DNA of 64,000 nucleotides from Tetracladium setigerum (Eukaryota; Ascomycota; Leotiomycetes; Helotiales). Under the pieces are notes generated by a model. It searched no databases, was not told the origin of the DNA, and saw only the letters and a program-made list of their open reading frames with translations. Location: assembly GCA_031472005.1 (NCBI GenBank), contig PZJY01000002.1, positions 62,001-126,000 of the forward strand. Direction: 5' to 3'. Of the stretch, positions 1-10,445 are shown in pieces. Positions within the stretch are counted from its first letter, which is position 1. Every line of letters begins with the position of its first letter. The translations under genes were made by a program, and so were the position numbers.

Positions 1-202
1 AAATACAGTATGGGCAGCAAAATAATACGCATAGCGGGGTCTGATACCAAACCCCCACCATAGCTACACGCGGTGAATAAAAGTATCCTTGGTGCGTTAC
101 CCATAGCAATTTTGCTTTACTTAATTTGAGCTCTTTCTCAGAATTACTATCTATTGTCTCTTTCTTCCATCCATTTGCCTAATTCTTCATCACCCTCTCA
201 CA

Positions 203-1529
203 ATGGCGCCAATCAAAAGTGTCGAGTACTTCCGCGTCAAGCCTCGCTGGTTGATGGTCAAAATCACAGATGAGACCGGACAGTATGGTTGGGGTGAAGG
301 CACGCTCGAAGGACATGATCTTGCTGTTGAAGGTGCTTTGGATGAGATGATTGTAAGACTTATAGGTTTGGACGCAAAGTAAGCCGTGTTATCGAGGTCA
401 TATCTATGTAGGCTGACAGAAACCAGTCAAATCGAACACATTTGGCAATTGTTCTGGAGGCATGGTTTCTACCGAGGAGGACCAGTGTTCATGTCTGCAC
501 TCTCGGGGATTGACATTGCTCTTTGGGATTTGAAAGGTATGCTCACTCATGCTTTTGAAGCAACGACACAGAACATCTCTAATGCCACTATTCCGGGTAC
601 AGGTCGCACTTTGGGCGTTCCCGTCTACGAATTACTCGGAGGCCGAGTTAGAAACAAGGTCCAAGTATATGCCTGGATTGGTGGAGACCGTCCAGCAGAT
701 GTTGAAGTCGCAGCGTAAGTCCTCCAAACCAACATTTCTCTGATCGATTTCTAACCTGCCTCCGCATTCTAGCAAAGCACGTATTGCCCAAGGACTCAAA
801 TGCGTCAAGATGAACGCAACCGAAGACACCAACTGGGTCGACTCTCCCTCCGTTCTCAGCGCAACAGTTGAACGACTCCGAATCGTCAAATCCCTTGGTC
901 TTGACGTCGGTCTTGATTTCCACGGTCGTCTCCACAAACCCATGGCCAAACAGCTCGCCAAAGCACTCGAACCACACTGCCCCCTATTCATCGAGGAGCC
1001 TCTCCTGTGTGAGCATCCTGAAGCAATCAAACAGTTGTCAGAGTGCACCACCATTCCAATTGCATTTGGTGAACGTCTTTACACGCGATGGGACATAAAG
1101 CGTTTCTTAGAAGACGCATCGGTAGACATTCTCCAGCCAGACATCGCCCACGCGGGTGGCATCTCCGAAACGAGAAAAATTGCTCTTATGGCCGAAGCAT
1201 ATGATGTTGCAATCGCTCCCCATTGCCCTCTTGGTCCCGTCGCCTTTGCCGCTTCTCTTCAGGTGGCTCTTGCAACGCCTAATTTTTCGATCTTGGAGAT
1301 GAGTTTGGGAATGCATTATAACACCGAGGCAGGTGATGATATTGATCTATTGACGTATCTGAAGGATCAGAGTGTGTTTGATATTGAGGATGGGTATGTT
1401 AAGGCGCCATCGGGAGTGGGATTGGGGATTGAGATTGATGAGGAGATGGTGAGGAGGATAAGTAAGGATACTCAACCGTGGCAGTGTAAGCAGTTCTTTG
1501 GTCCGGATGGAAGTATTAGGGAATGGTAG
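203..1529 (+). CDS. D-galactonate dehydratase-like enzyme (enolase superfamily)
   Basis: Four exons (203-378, 427-536, 603-714, 773-1529) give 384 aa, against about 382 for bacterial DgoD. The family removes water from an aldonic acid such as D-galactonate to give the 2-keto-3-deoxy acid. The metal and catalytic residues known from DgoD are all present at a constant offset of two: D181 and H183 in LDFHGR, E207 in FIEEP, E233 in FGER, and H283 in IAPHCPLGP. FYRGGP and the AWIGGDRPADV segment are also typical. All introns have GT-AG ends and the joins restore the family sequence. The start follows a pyrimidine-rich leader (context CACAATGGC). It lies convergent to a zinc dehydrogenase and near an acid-type permease, which fits hexonate use. 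The true substrate (galactonate or another hexonate) cannot be read from sequence. Confidence 0.9.
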
Positions 1530-2003
1530 AGGGGGTTCAACTATTAGCCCAGCAGGTTTAGCGTAGAGATAGTGTTTTCAATGGTGATATAATTCGTCTG
1601 CATGATCTCGGATATATTCATCTGGTTTCTCCCGAACGTTTATTTGATTAAATGGATGGGTTTCCTAGGACTGAACTCCAAAACTTGGCCTACAATAAAT
1701 GGTCTTAACAGAAGCTCAAGGTTTAAAAGATTGGAACTGACTCACTGTCTTTCTTAACGGTGGCTATATTTGAGAATCTTTATTTAGAACTAGGATCGGT
1801 GATCATGCAGACACCACAGTAAGCGGTATAGAGGTGGATACGCGTAAATCTTCACAGGACTTTGGAGATATGGATATGCGTAACTCTTCACGGGACTTTG
1901 GACATAAGAGGCAGACATTTCTTCATTCGGCCAGAAGGTACAAAGGTCCCACCCCTTTCTGTCTTCTAGCTGCTTCCATCTCTTTTTGTTGTGTGCCTTC
2001 TCT
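1530..2003. other. Convergent intergenic spacer
   Basis: This is the 3' flank shared by two convergent genes. It holds a 36-bp imperfect tandem duplication (separate entry). I see no further gene. Confidence 0.6.
1835..1906. repeat. 36-bp imperfect tandem duplication
   Basis: Copy one is 1835-1870 and copy two is 1871-1906, with four differences in 36 positions. Each copy begins TGGATA and contains the core GGACTTTGGA. Confidence 0.9.
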
Positions 2004-3401
2004 TTACTGTCCACTATTATTTATCACAACCTTTAGCACCAGATTCCCCTCCCCATCTACTCCCTTTCCAGCCATTTCGAACGCATCAGGGATGCTATTC
2101 AGTCCAAAAAATCGATGCGTAATCAGCTTGGAAAGGTCCGGCAGGGGGCGTCCACCGGAATTATCTTGCTTTCCAGCAATTAGATCTATACCATAGGCAT
2201 AAGTGTTGGAATATCGGAATACACCGATCAGATCGACCTCTCTCAAGGCGGCGGAAGAAAGAGGGAGCGTTTGAATGGGTGTGCCCATCCCAATCATAAT
2301 AACTTTTCCACCAGGTCGGCTGGCCTGTGAAGAGTGGCGGTTAGAGGTTAAAATGCGATGCAGAGATGAATTGCCTTTTGGATTACTTCGGGATGACTCA
2401 CATAAATAGCAGTCTGCATGCAAGATTCCACACCAGTACACTCGAAGATAGCATCATACCCAAAAAATTCCTCTCCCAAGCCGGCACCCTCCTTGACCAA
2501 CATTGCAGTCTCCCTAGCGATTTCGAGTTTATCCTGGATTTCCTTTGCACCTCGCTTTGGGACCGCGAATTTTCTGTCGGCAAATTCGTTGGAGACGGCA
2601 AAATCAACCCGGCGAGCATCAATGTCGCATATCACAATCGTGGATGTTACGGCAGTCGAGACACGTAACATGGCTGCTGTGAGTAGACCAACTGCTCCAG
2701 CGCCGATTACCAGAACGGCCGAAGGGGACGAGGGAGAGTTTGGGAGATTAGCCCTGCGTACGCCTTGAATGGCGACGCTGAGGGGTTCAATAAGTGCGCC
2801 GAGCTCTGGAGAAACATTTGAAGGGAGTCTGCTATGAATTAGCCTTGAATTTGTATCTTTTAATGTGGCCCACATCAAGGACAACTAAGAAAACATACTT
2901 ATAACACCACTTCGCAGGCGCGTTAATGGCATCTTGAAGAGTTCCCTGAAAGTGTGGGAAGCTCTTCGCACTACTCCGGAAACTCATTTTCGGGCAGATA
3001 TTATATCTACCCTGCTTGCATAAAATACATTCTTCGCATGGAACTCCCACTTCCAACGCTACTTTGTCCCCGATTGCGAATGCCCCTGCTGGTACTTTGC
3101 TGCCGATAGATATGACTGTTCCCGAAGACTCATGGCCTAAACTGAGAGGTTCACGGATGAGGATATCGCCATTGGCGAAGTGGTTGTAGTAGTGTTGGTC
3201 GGAGCCGCAGATACCGGTGCTGTGAATGGCAATTTGGAGCTCAGTTGGGGAGGGTGCTGGAAGTGTTCGAGGTTCCTAATACTGATTTAGTTCAGGGGTA
3301 ATCGTTTTAAATCTAAATGGAAGATTTATTGTACGTACAACTCTGAGATCACGAATTCCGTGCAAACAAGAAGCATTAATTGTTCTTTGTGCTGCAGCCA
3401 T
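2004..3401 (-). CDS. Zinc-dependent polyol/sorbitol-type dehydrogenase (MDR family)
   Basis: Four exons (3339-3401, 2899-3275, 2402-2828, 2004-2324) encode 395 aa. The protein is a medium-chain zinc dehydrogenase of the sorbitol/xylitol/L-arabinitol type, which oxidises a polyol or sugar-derived alcohol with NAD(P). Catalytic zinc ligands are C44 (CGSDQ), H69 and E70 (GHES). The structural zinc cysteines are C101, C104, C107 and C115 (CEECILCKQGRYNIC). A Rossmann motif VIGAGAVG and the tail segment VLKVVI are present. The N-terminal 21 aa exon joins in phase 0 to EPRTLPAP. It sits head-to-tail with the SDR upstream and convergent with the galactonate dehydratase. The substrate is inferred only from class and context. 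Confidence 0.88.
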
Positions 3402-3984
3402 GATTTGAGATTTCTCTACGTTTCCAGAGTTTGTTGTTGGGTCTGTGTAAAGGTGTAATAATGTTCCCTGGTTTCTGAGGTTGCGTTGTTGAAGTATTTG
3501 GGAGGCCTATGTAGGTTATTATGTCTCGTTCTTCCGCACTCATGGAATGCGTATGTCGGGCCTGACAATAACATGTGGAGTGTCAGGTACAGCAAGGGAG
3601 CTCGTTAGCGTGGGGGTCTACTCATATTTCGTCGGATTGCTTATCTCACGACTAACTCAATGCAACTAAAGTGGGATTTAGTGTTCTCCGTAAATGACGG
3701 GGAGGATGGCATTTCAGCTAGCTGAGTTCTTCCCTGGTCTTTGGATCAATGAACCCCAGAATGAACTATTCTAAATACTCAAATTAAAATTCGAACCAGG
3801 CTGACGGTTGATTTATGTCACTCTAAATTTACTATCTTATGCAATCAATCTGCAACAAAATCATCAGTAACTTTATTTTTTGTGATGTCTAATTCAAATA
3901 TATACTGCTGACTAAATTTCGAGAAACTGACAATGTAACATATGAACCTTTTGTTATGCTGTGCAATAATGAACATTCTGCTTT
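3402..3984. other. Intergenic spacer
   Basis: This is the promoter side of the zinc dehydrogenase and the 3' flank of the SDR. No gene is visible. Confidence 0.5.
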
Positions 3985-4949
3985 TTAACGCCCCATCCAA
4001 CCTCCATCAACAGTGAAGATCTCTCCAGATACATACGCGCTGGCTTCAGATGCAAGAAAAACGACTGGGCCTTTGAAATCCTCTGGTCGACCCCATCTTC
4101 CAGCTGGTATCCTTGCCAGAATACTCTCGGCTCTCTCTTTATTATTGATCAACGCTTCGTTCATGTCTGTCGCGATATATCCCGGTGCAATCGCATTAAC
4201 ATTAACGCCTTTGCTTGCCCATTCATTTGACAATGCCTTTGTCAACTGGGCCACTCCTCCCTTCGCTGCCGCGTATGCTGGAACTGTAAGACCACCTTGG
4301 AAGGACACCAGAGATGCCACATTGATGATACTCCCTCGGTGTCCTGCTTTGTTTGGTTGGCGCTGAAGCATGTACGCTCCGACATCCCGGCAAAGCGTGA
4401 AAACTGTTGAAAGATTCACCTGGAGAACCTAGAATAAATCACGATTAGCCAAAGAAACAGAGAGAAAGACATGAATTGCAATTTGAGTGCAATACTGACT
4501 TCGTCCCAGTCACTTTTGGGAAACAAATGGCTTGGGTGCCGCCTCTGAATTCCGGCACAAGTGACCAAAATTTCAATATCGTGACCAGCTTCCAACACTC
4601 TCTTGGTCAATTCAGATACTTCTGGATCAGAGGCCAGGTCTGCTGTAAAGATGGTTGCCTTCCTGCCCAGGGACTCGATCTTTGATTTGGTGGCGGTATT
4701 GGTCGTATCTCTCTGTAAGTCCATTCCAATTAGCTCATTGCTATGTAAATGATATCAATGATGTCTTGAAACGGCGCGTTTGAAACTCATAAGAAATCAT
4801 ATATATGATTACAGTACCTGAATAAGAATAATATCAGCGCCAGCTTCTGCAAGCGCAATGGCCATTTCTGCACCTATGCCCCTCGTTCCACCTGTTATCA
4901 TTGCAGTTCTTCCCTCTAGGGAGAACATGTCGAGTATTAAGGAGGACAT
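3985..4949 (-). CDS. Short-chain dehydrogenase, KduD-like (2-deoxy-gluconate dehydrogenase type)
   Basis: Three exons (4818-4949, 4500-4712, 3985-4428) give 262 aa, close to the roughly 253 aa of KduD. This is a classical SDR: cofactor motif TGGTRGIG at residues 19-26, CAG in place of NNAG, S154, then Y167-x3-K171 as catalytic residues, and a PG motif (APGYIATDMN) after the active site. The end DGGWMGR is typical of KduD-like enzymes, which oxidise or reduce 2-keto-3-deoxy sugar acids. The frame extends upstream to 5108, but the conserved domain begins just after the 4949 ATG, so I chose that start. Next to a sugar-acid dehydratase, it may act on the dehydratase product. Confidence 0.88.
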
Positions 4950-5441
4950 GGTCAGTATGTGTTTGAGCGTGCAAATTTCGGAAACTGTGATTTCGGGGAT
5001 TGCTTTTTGTGGTGTTCGAAGTTCTGTCGACGAGTATCTGCTTCTATCTAACGTGTTCATAAGACACTGTTCCCGTCTTTGGTTCCTTAAGGCACTAAAT
5101 GGTTGCATGACTTAGAGGACGCGACTCGCAACTTACCCCCAAATTTAGCGGCTGTAGGCGGACAATGGTGGGGTACCCCAGCTTGGGAAACCCGAAACCC
5201 TATCCATGCCGTTTGCGGAGTGTGGGGATATTGAATCGGCGATTACTAGCGACGAGGAGACGAAGTACGGTCTTCGTGCCGCATTTCTCTGAAACAAACA
5301 ATTTTTGCCGTTTATACAAGTGTGAAGGGAATCTGACAAGAGTACAGTCACACTATGGATCAATTACGCTAGTAACTTGTATTCTTCGGAAAATAGAAAA
5401 AGTTCCGTGAAAAATCATCAATGTATCATCTAATCATCTAA
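4950..5441. other. Intergenic spacer
   Basis: This is the promoter of the SDR. Short open frames on both strands here have no recognisable domain. Confidence 0.5.
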
Positions 5442-6679
5442 TTAACTTGACTCAGCCAGGTGTACATTCAATGCCGTCAAGATTGTGTAAAGTGTGTCCA
5501 ACACCGGTACTTTCATGCCAAATTCCCTCGCCTTCTTGACAGGCGTACCCAGAATTATCTCAACTTCCATCTGTCGTCCTGCGACTCGATCCGCATGCAT
5601 ACTGCTATAAATCCCCGGCATCTTCAAGATTCTCTCGATCAATACATCGATCAAATCATACGACAAGTCTACATCGCACTTGCGTGCCACATCAATGACT
5701 TCCGTCATCAGCTGTCGCGTCAGCGACATTCCTCCCTCGGAATTGAGCCATGAGTGGGTGTCAAGCAGTGTCAAAGAGGTAACTGAGTTCCAAGCGGCGT
5801 TCCAGACGACTTTCTCCCATCGCTTGATCTGCATATTCTCCTCAAGATCGTAGGGTGTTCCACCGGCCGTCAATAGCGAGAGAAACTGTTCGAGGCGATT
5901 CTTCTCCACCCTGACAGCCAATGAAGGGTTTGAAAACAGACCGATTTGAGTCTGTTCAGATTTCGTGTGCTTGATCACACCTGATGAGGTTTGGAGAGCT
6001 CCAACCCAAGTCTAAATTCATTAGATATGTGGATATCAAAGATGAAACTAACTCTACCTACCACACAAGTGATGATTGTAGTCTGAGGAAATGCTTTTCT
6101 GAAGGGCTCCTCGTTCCCGACTCCATTTTGAATGATGACTAAGGTAGTCTTCTCGTCGACCGCTGGCGCAAGTATGGCAGGTACTTTCTCCTGGCCGATT
6201 GCTTTATGGGCGCATACGACGTAGTCAAAAGTTGTACCTGCTTCTGCTGGAGTTTTCACCACTGAAATGGTGGGTATCTGTGAGTCTGGCTGGTACTCCC
6301 CGCTAGAAAGCACAATGGGCAATTGGATGGTAAATTCTCACCTCGGAATGGCTGATAAGTGTGCGAACCATAGACTTCACTGTTGATAGTAAGACCCTGG
6401 ATTGCAAAAAAGACACAACACAGTCAGTTCTGATCTCTTGTAAGGAAACCGACTCCATCTCGTCTTTTGGTAGAAACCCTCACATTCTTTGAAACGGCGT
6501 CATAATTCGATCTGGCAACTACTGTCAAGCGGACATTTTCTGACTTGCTCAATATGTATGCGTAAAACGACCCAATACTACAGAAATTATGTTAGTTGCA
6601 AGTTGCGCACGCGGATGGCGGAGGAAAGTGAAACGTACGCTCCAAGGCCAAACACCAGAACATCGATTTTGTCGCTCAT
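5442..6679 (-). CDS. Ketopantoate reductase family protein (ApbA/PanE-like)
   Basis: Five exons (6639-6679, 6484-6577, 6342-6396, 6062-6261, 5442-6011) give 319 aa. The NADPH-binding GxGxxG is at residues 11-16 (GLGAIG). KTPAEAGTTFDYVVCAHKA and VIIQNGVGNEEPF match the family N-domain. The C-terminal domain shows KWE-like KRWEKVVWNAAWNSVT and the end segment ILGTPVKKAREFGMKVPVLDT, both diagnostic. Family members reduce 2-ketopantoate or other 2-keto acids. Fungi carry many paralogues outside pantothenate synthesis. In this cluster, reduction of a 2-keto-3-deoxy acid or its product is a possible but unproven role. It is divergent from the MFS permease and shares its 0.8-kb promoter region. Confidence 0.87.
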
Positions 6680-7463
6680 GATTGTGGTTTTCAAAATTGG
6701 AGTTTGAAGATTTGAACAAAACGCTTTGCACAATGTCATACCTATACACAAGTGAACAGCATTTTTGTTCTTGACTGGAGTGGGAGTCGACACATGTTCT
6801 TTAGGGTGGTGCATTTGTTCGGAGGTCGGCAAACCCCCACGCTCGACGGATTTGAATGACTCGTTCTACATCTCCAAGCCGCATCTTAGCCATGCACTAC
6901 AAGTGCGCCTGATTCGTAGTCCAGGCTGGTGGGTACGCAGGGCCATATGCATCAACAGGGGCGTTGGGGGTACCGAGAGAATAAGCGAAAACAACAGATG
7001 AGTCGAAAAACTGGGAAATTCCCAAACTTAGATTCTTCCAGCTCTTATGCCTTGCCAATGACAGCATTGAACGCTAATTTTGGGGAAGTTGTCAGATGGA
7101 AGCTCGAATGCTTTTTGGGGGCTCCTTCTGACCTCCTTGGCAGACAAAGGCCTCTTGGCCTCGTCTCTCCCCGCAAAGCACCTTCCCCAACTTGTGGGGA
7201 AGCGTCTCAAAAGCAAATTAGAAGCAGCTGGAGAAACGGGGACTCCACAGAGTTTGATATCTCTCTTTTGTTTATAACTGCATCGAGATCATCGTTTCTA
7301 GAACCTCTATCTTGCATCTTGCATCAATCATCATCACCAATCATCGTCGCCATCTTCCAGTTGAAGCATTTAGAAAGTTGTGTCACAGATATCTACTTCA
7401 TACTTGTTCCTTCGGTCATCTCATCTATCTTCATAACAATCTTCTTGTTCATTGCCAATAAAC
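6680..7463. promoter_or_regulatory. Shared divergent promoter region
   Basis: This 784-bp interval separates the ketopantoate-reductase-like gene (minus) from the permease gene (plus). The stretch before 7464 is pyrimidine-rich, as expected for a fungal 5' leader. I could not identify a specific operator. Confidence 0.5.
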
Positions 7464-9321
7464 ATGGGAGGTCCAGATATTGTTCAGCACCATGCGGAAG
7501 GGGCGCCGATCGTGGAGGGCAAACCAGAGTTGAATCACTCAGAGGATGTTGCATCCAGCGACAAGCCGCCACTCGGTGAAGAGCGTATTTTGGTTACAGA
7601 CGAAGACGTGAGTTCCATCCTGAGTTTGATAGCCCACTTGGCTGGTCAAGAGCAATAACAAAAATTCCATTTCTTCAAATGCTAAGACTTATGTCCATCA
7701 CAGAACCGAAGAATCCTTCGAAAGACGGATATACACGTTCTAACCATTCTTGTCTGGGTTTACTTTCTCCAGGTTTGTCGATTACTTTCTTTGACCTAGA
7801 AGGGCTTCTAACATTCTCTAGATTCTGGACAAATCAGTCCTCGGCTATGGCTCGTTGTTTGGACTTCAAACAGATACCGGTTTAGTGGGCACTCAGTATT
7901 CTTTGGTCGGATCAATGGCTCCTATTGCCCAGCTTTGCTGGCTACCTTTTGCCTCGGTCTTGATTGTGAAGGTCCCCCATCGGATCTTGATGGCAGTTTT
8001 AGTTTTTGGTTGGGGGACTGCTCAAACCTGCATGGGAGCGGCTCACAACTACTCCGGCCTTCTCGTCACACGTTTCTTCCTTGGTTTGTTTGAAGCTGCG
8101 GCACTGCCACTGTTCAGTGTCATGACAAGTCAGTGGTATCGTCGTGCCGAACAACCTCTGAGAGTCGCGGCGTGGTATGGTACAAATGGATTAGCAACCA
8201 TGTTTGGATCTGCTGGTATGTGAACTCTTCGAAGCCTCAAAATTGATGGAAGAGCGTATCTAACTTGGATCCTGATAGTATCCTACGGTCTGGGCCATAT
8301 CCCATCAGACACTTTGAAGTCTTGGCAAATGTAAGATTTGCGCTGTTCCTGTTGCGATTCTTGAACACCTATAAGTCCATGACTAACTCAGCCTAGTATC
8401 TTCATCTTTGTTGGGCTCGTCACAGTCCTTACTGCTCCTGTTGTCTACTGGAAGCTCGACAACGACGTGCAAACCGCGCGCTTTCTCACCGATCACGAGC
8501 GACTTCAAGGTATTGAACGTCTCCGCGCTAATAACACGGGTGTTGGATCTCGAGAATTTAAATGGGACCAAGTTGCCGAAGTATTCATCGATCCAAAGAC
8601 GTACCTCTGGTTCTCGATGGCACTCCTTCTCAACGTGGGCGCCGCCGTATCCAACGTCTTCGGTCCGCTCATTCTCAAGGGTCTAAATTTCGACAAATAC
8701 ACCACCTCCCTACTGAATATCCCCTTTGGTGCCGTTCAACTCCTCATTATTGTCGTTTCCAGTTATGCCGCACACAAGGTCAAAGCTAAGGGCGTTATCT
8801 TGGCCATAATCATGCTTCCCGTCGTGGTTGGACTGGTTGTTCTTTATGTTCTTCCTCGAACAGCTTCGAATACGGCGCCTAATCTTGTTGCATACTACCT
8901 TCTTGCGTTCATCTTCGGTGGCAACCCTCTCCTCGTCGTTTGGCTCGTCGGAAACACAGCTGGTACAACGAAGAAGACTGTCCTGATGGTGGTTTACAAT
9001 ATTGGCGTCTCTGCCGGAAATATAATCGGGCCACTTCTATTCAACTCCCGCGATGCCCCATCTTATGTTCCTGGACTCCGCGCCGTTTTGGGCATGTTCT
9101 GCGCTTTGGTTGCCGTCATTGGTGCTCAGTGGTTTTTGCTGTTTACGCTGAACAAAAGACAGGAGAGGAGACGAGTTGCCAATGGAAAGCCAGCGAAGAT
9201 CGTTGATCGTTCAATGATGAATGAGTATACGGTTCAGGACGATGAAGTTGAGCAGAATTCTGATATCGCTTTGTTGGATCTAACTGATTTGAAAAATGAT
9301 GAGTTTGTGTATATTTACTAG
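7464..9321 (+). CDS. MFS permease, anion:cation symporter (Dal5-like) family
   Basis: Five exons (7464-7607, 7704-7772, 7822-8215, 8279-8330, 8397-9321) give 527 aa. After a polar N-terminus comes RRILRKTDIHVLTILVWVYFLQ, then the first membrane segment block with LDKSVLGYGSLFGL, the start typical of allantoate/nicotinate-type ACS permeases. GLFEAAALPLF and RRAEQPLRVAAWY are family landmarks. About 12 hydrophobic segments follow, with a charged cytoplasmic tail (MMNEYTVQDDE). The family imports organic anions, including vitamins, ureides and sugar acids, with protons. Beside the dehydratase and dehydrogenases, uptake of the pathway acid is the natural guess. All introns are canonical and no frameshift is seen. 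Confidence 0.88.
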
Positions 9322-9686
9322 GAATGCCAGGCCAGTGGGAAAGTAGAAGGCTGGGAGCTAGTGCGGTGTTGAATACAGTGAAGAGGATTGAACTACTTGA
9401 GCGAATATTGCTTCACATACGCTAAGAACTCCACAAATATCTAAGCCTGATTACACAAATTGCACAAAGCTCGCGGCTTAACACGTATATTCGTCGGGCT
9501 GCTATTTTGTCGTTCAGGTAGTATATCTGAACCTGGAATGCAGATGACCAAGTCGACCGACTTCTTCCTCAGTTAGCCTCAATCTATGACCTCTTCTTTT
9601 CATGATCGCGTGCTGTGTTCTCGCGCTTCCAAATAAATCATGAAATCGAGACAAAGACACATGACAGAATATCAATGTCCGGTCGT
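9322..9686. other. Spacer after the permease
   Basis: This is the 3' flank of the permease and possibly the fully decayed C-terminal part of the neighbouring relic. No gene is called. Confidence 0.4.
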
Positions 9687-10046
9687 CTATTTCGGAGAAT
9701 CGTTGGCAAGGGAACTCCAGGTTAGAATCATGGCTCCTATGCTACCAAAGCCTACAAGATATCCAGCAGCCATAGCACGAGCTGCGAGGCCTGCAAGATT
9801 CTCGATTGACCAAGATAGGAGGACTGGACTAAGCGTGAAAGCCCCTGACGTCGCAAGAAATATTGCAAAGTATTTCGCGCCAACGAAGTCCACACATGCG
9901 AGGATAGCAATTAATGACGCAATTGCCACGAGAAGAATCCCTCGTTTTTGAATGTGATCCGAAATCATAGCTGTGCTAATGCAAATTAACGCAGAGACCG
10001 TATAAGGCAGCACAGACCAAAACCAGCGGTGATAAAGGTGAGCCAA
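9687..10046 (-). pseudogene. Relic of a second Dal5-like MFS permease
   Basis: A 119-residue frame resembles only the C-terminal half of ACS-type permeases: WFWSVLPYTVSAL, then ISDHIQKRG, YFAIFLATSGAF and AAGYLVGFGSIGAM correspond to transmembrane segments 7-11. The frame is bounded upstream by a TAA and downstream by a TAG in the place where the family continues. The N-terminal six segments are missing. It is diverged from the intact permease next door, so it is a decayed family member rather than a recent copy. Confidence 0.65.
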
Positions 10047-10445
10047 ATTTAAGGCACGAAGTGTTTACAAGCTATATTTGATGGACTTCCTTATCATCAG
10101 CCTGAAGAAAAACCAATTTATAAAGAGTAGAGTCACATTTCAAAAGTACTATAGTCAATATAAAACATCCCATGCAGGAAAAAGAAGAGGTGTACTTAGA
10201 GATCTGTCGTAGGTGCCAATCCAGGCTGGGGTAAGGTCATTGACCTTAATCCTCCTATGCAAACACTGCTCTACATTTGGTCACCTCTGGACTTAAAACT
10301 GTTGCGGGGCAAATCACAATGTGGTCATCATCAGGGTGAAATTTCAAGAGCTATGAAATAATATCAAAAGTATATAATCAAATGTAAGTAGCTATGGCGA
10401 AATGAAAGATGTTTTACAGTGAGCCCTTGGCTCTCTTAGATGCGG
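10047..10445. other. Intergenic spacer
   Basis: I see no gene or repeat in this interval. Confidence 0.4.

Noticed and set aside
4949..5108. Extended N-terminus of the SDR from 5108
   Set aside because: The added residues have no targeting or domain pattern and the family begins at the 4949 ATG.
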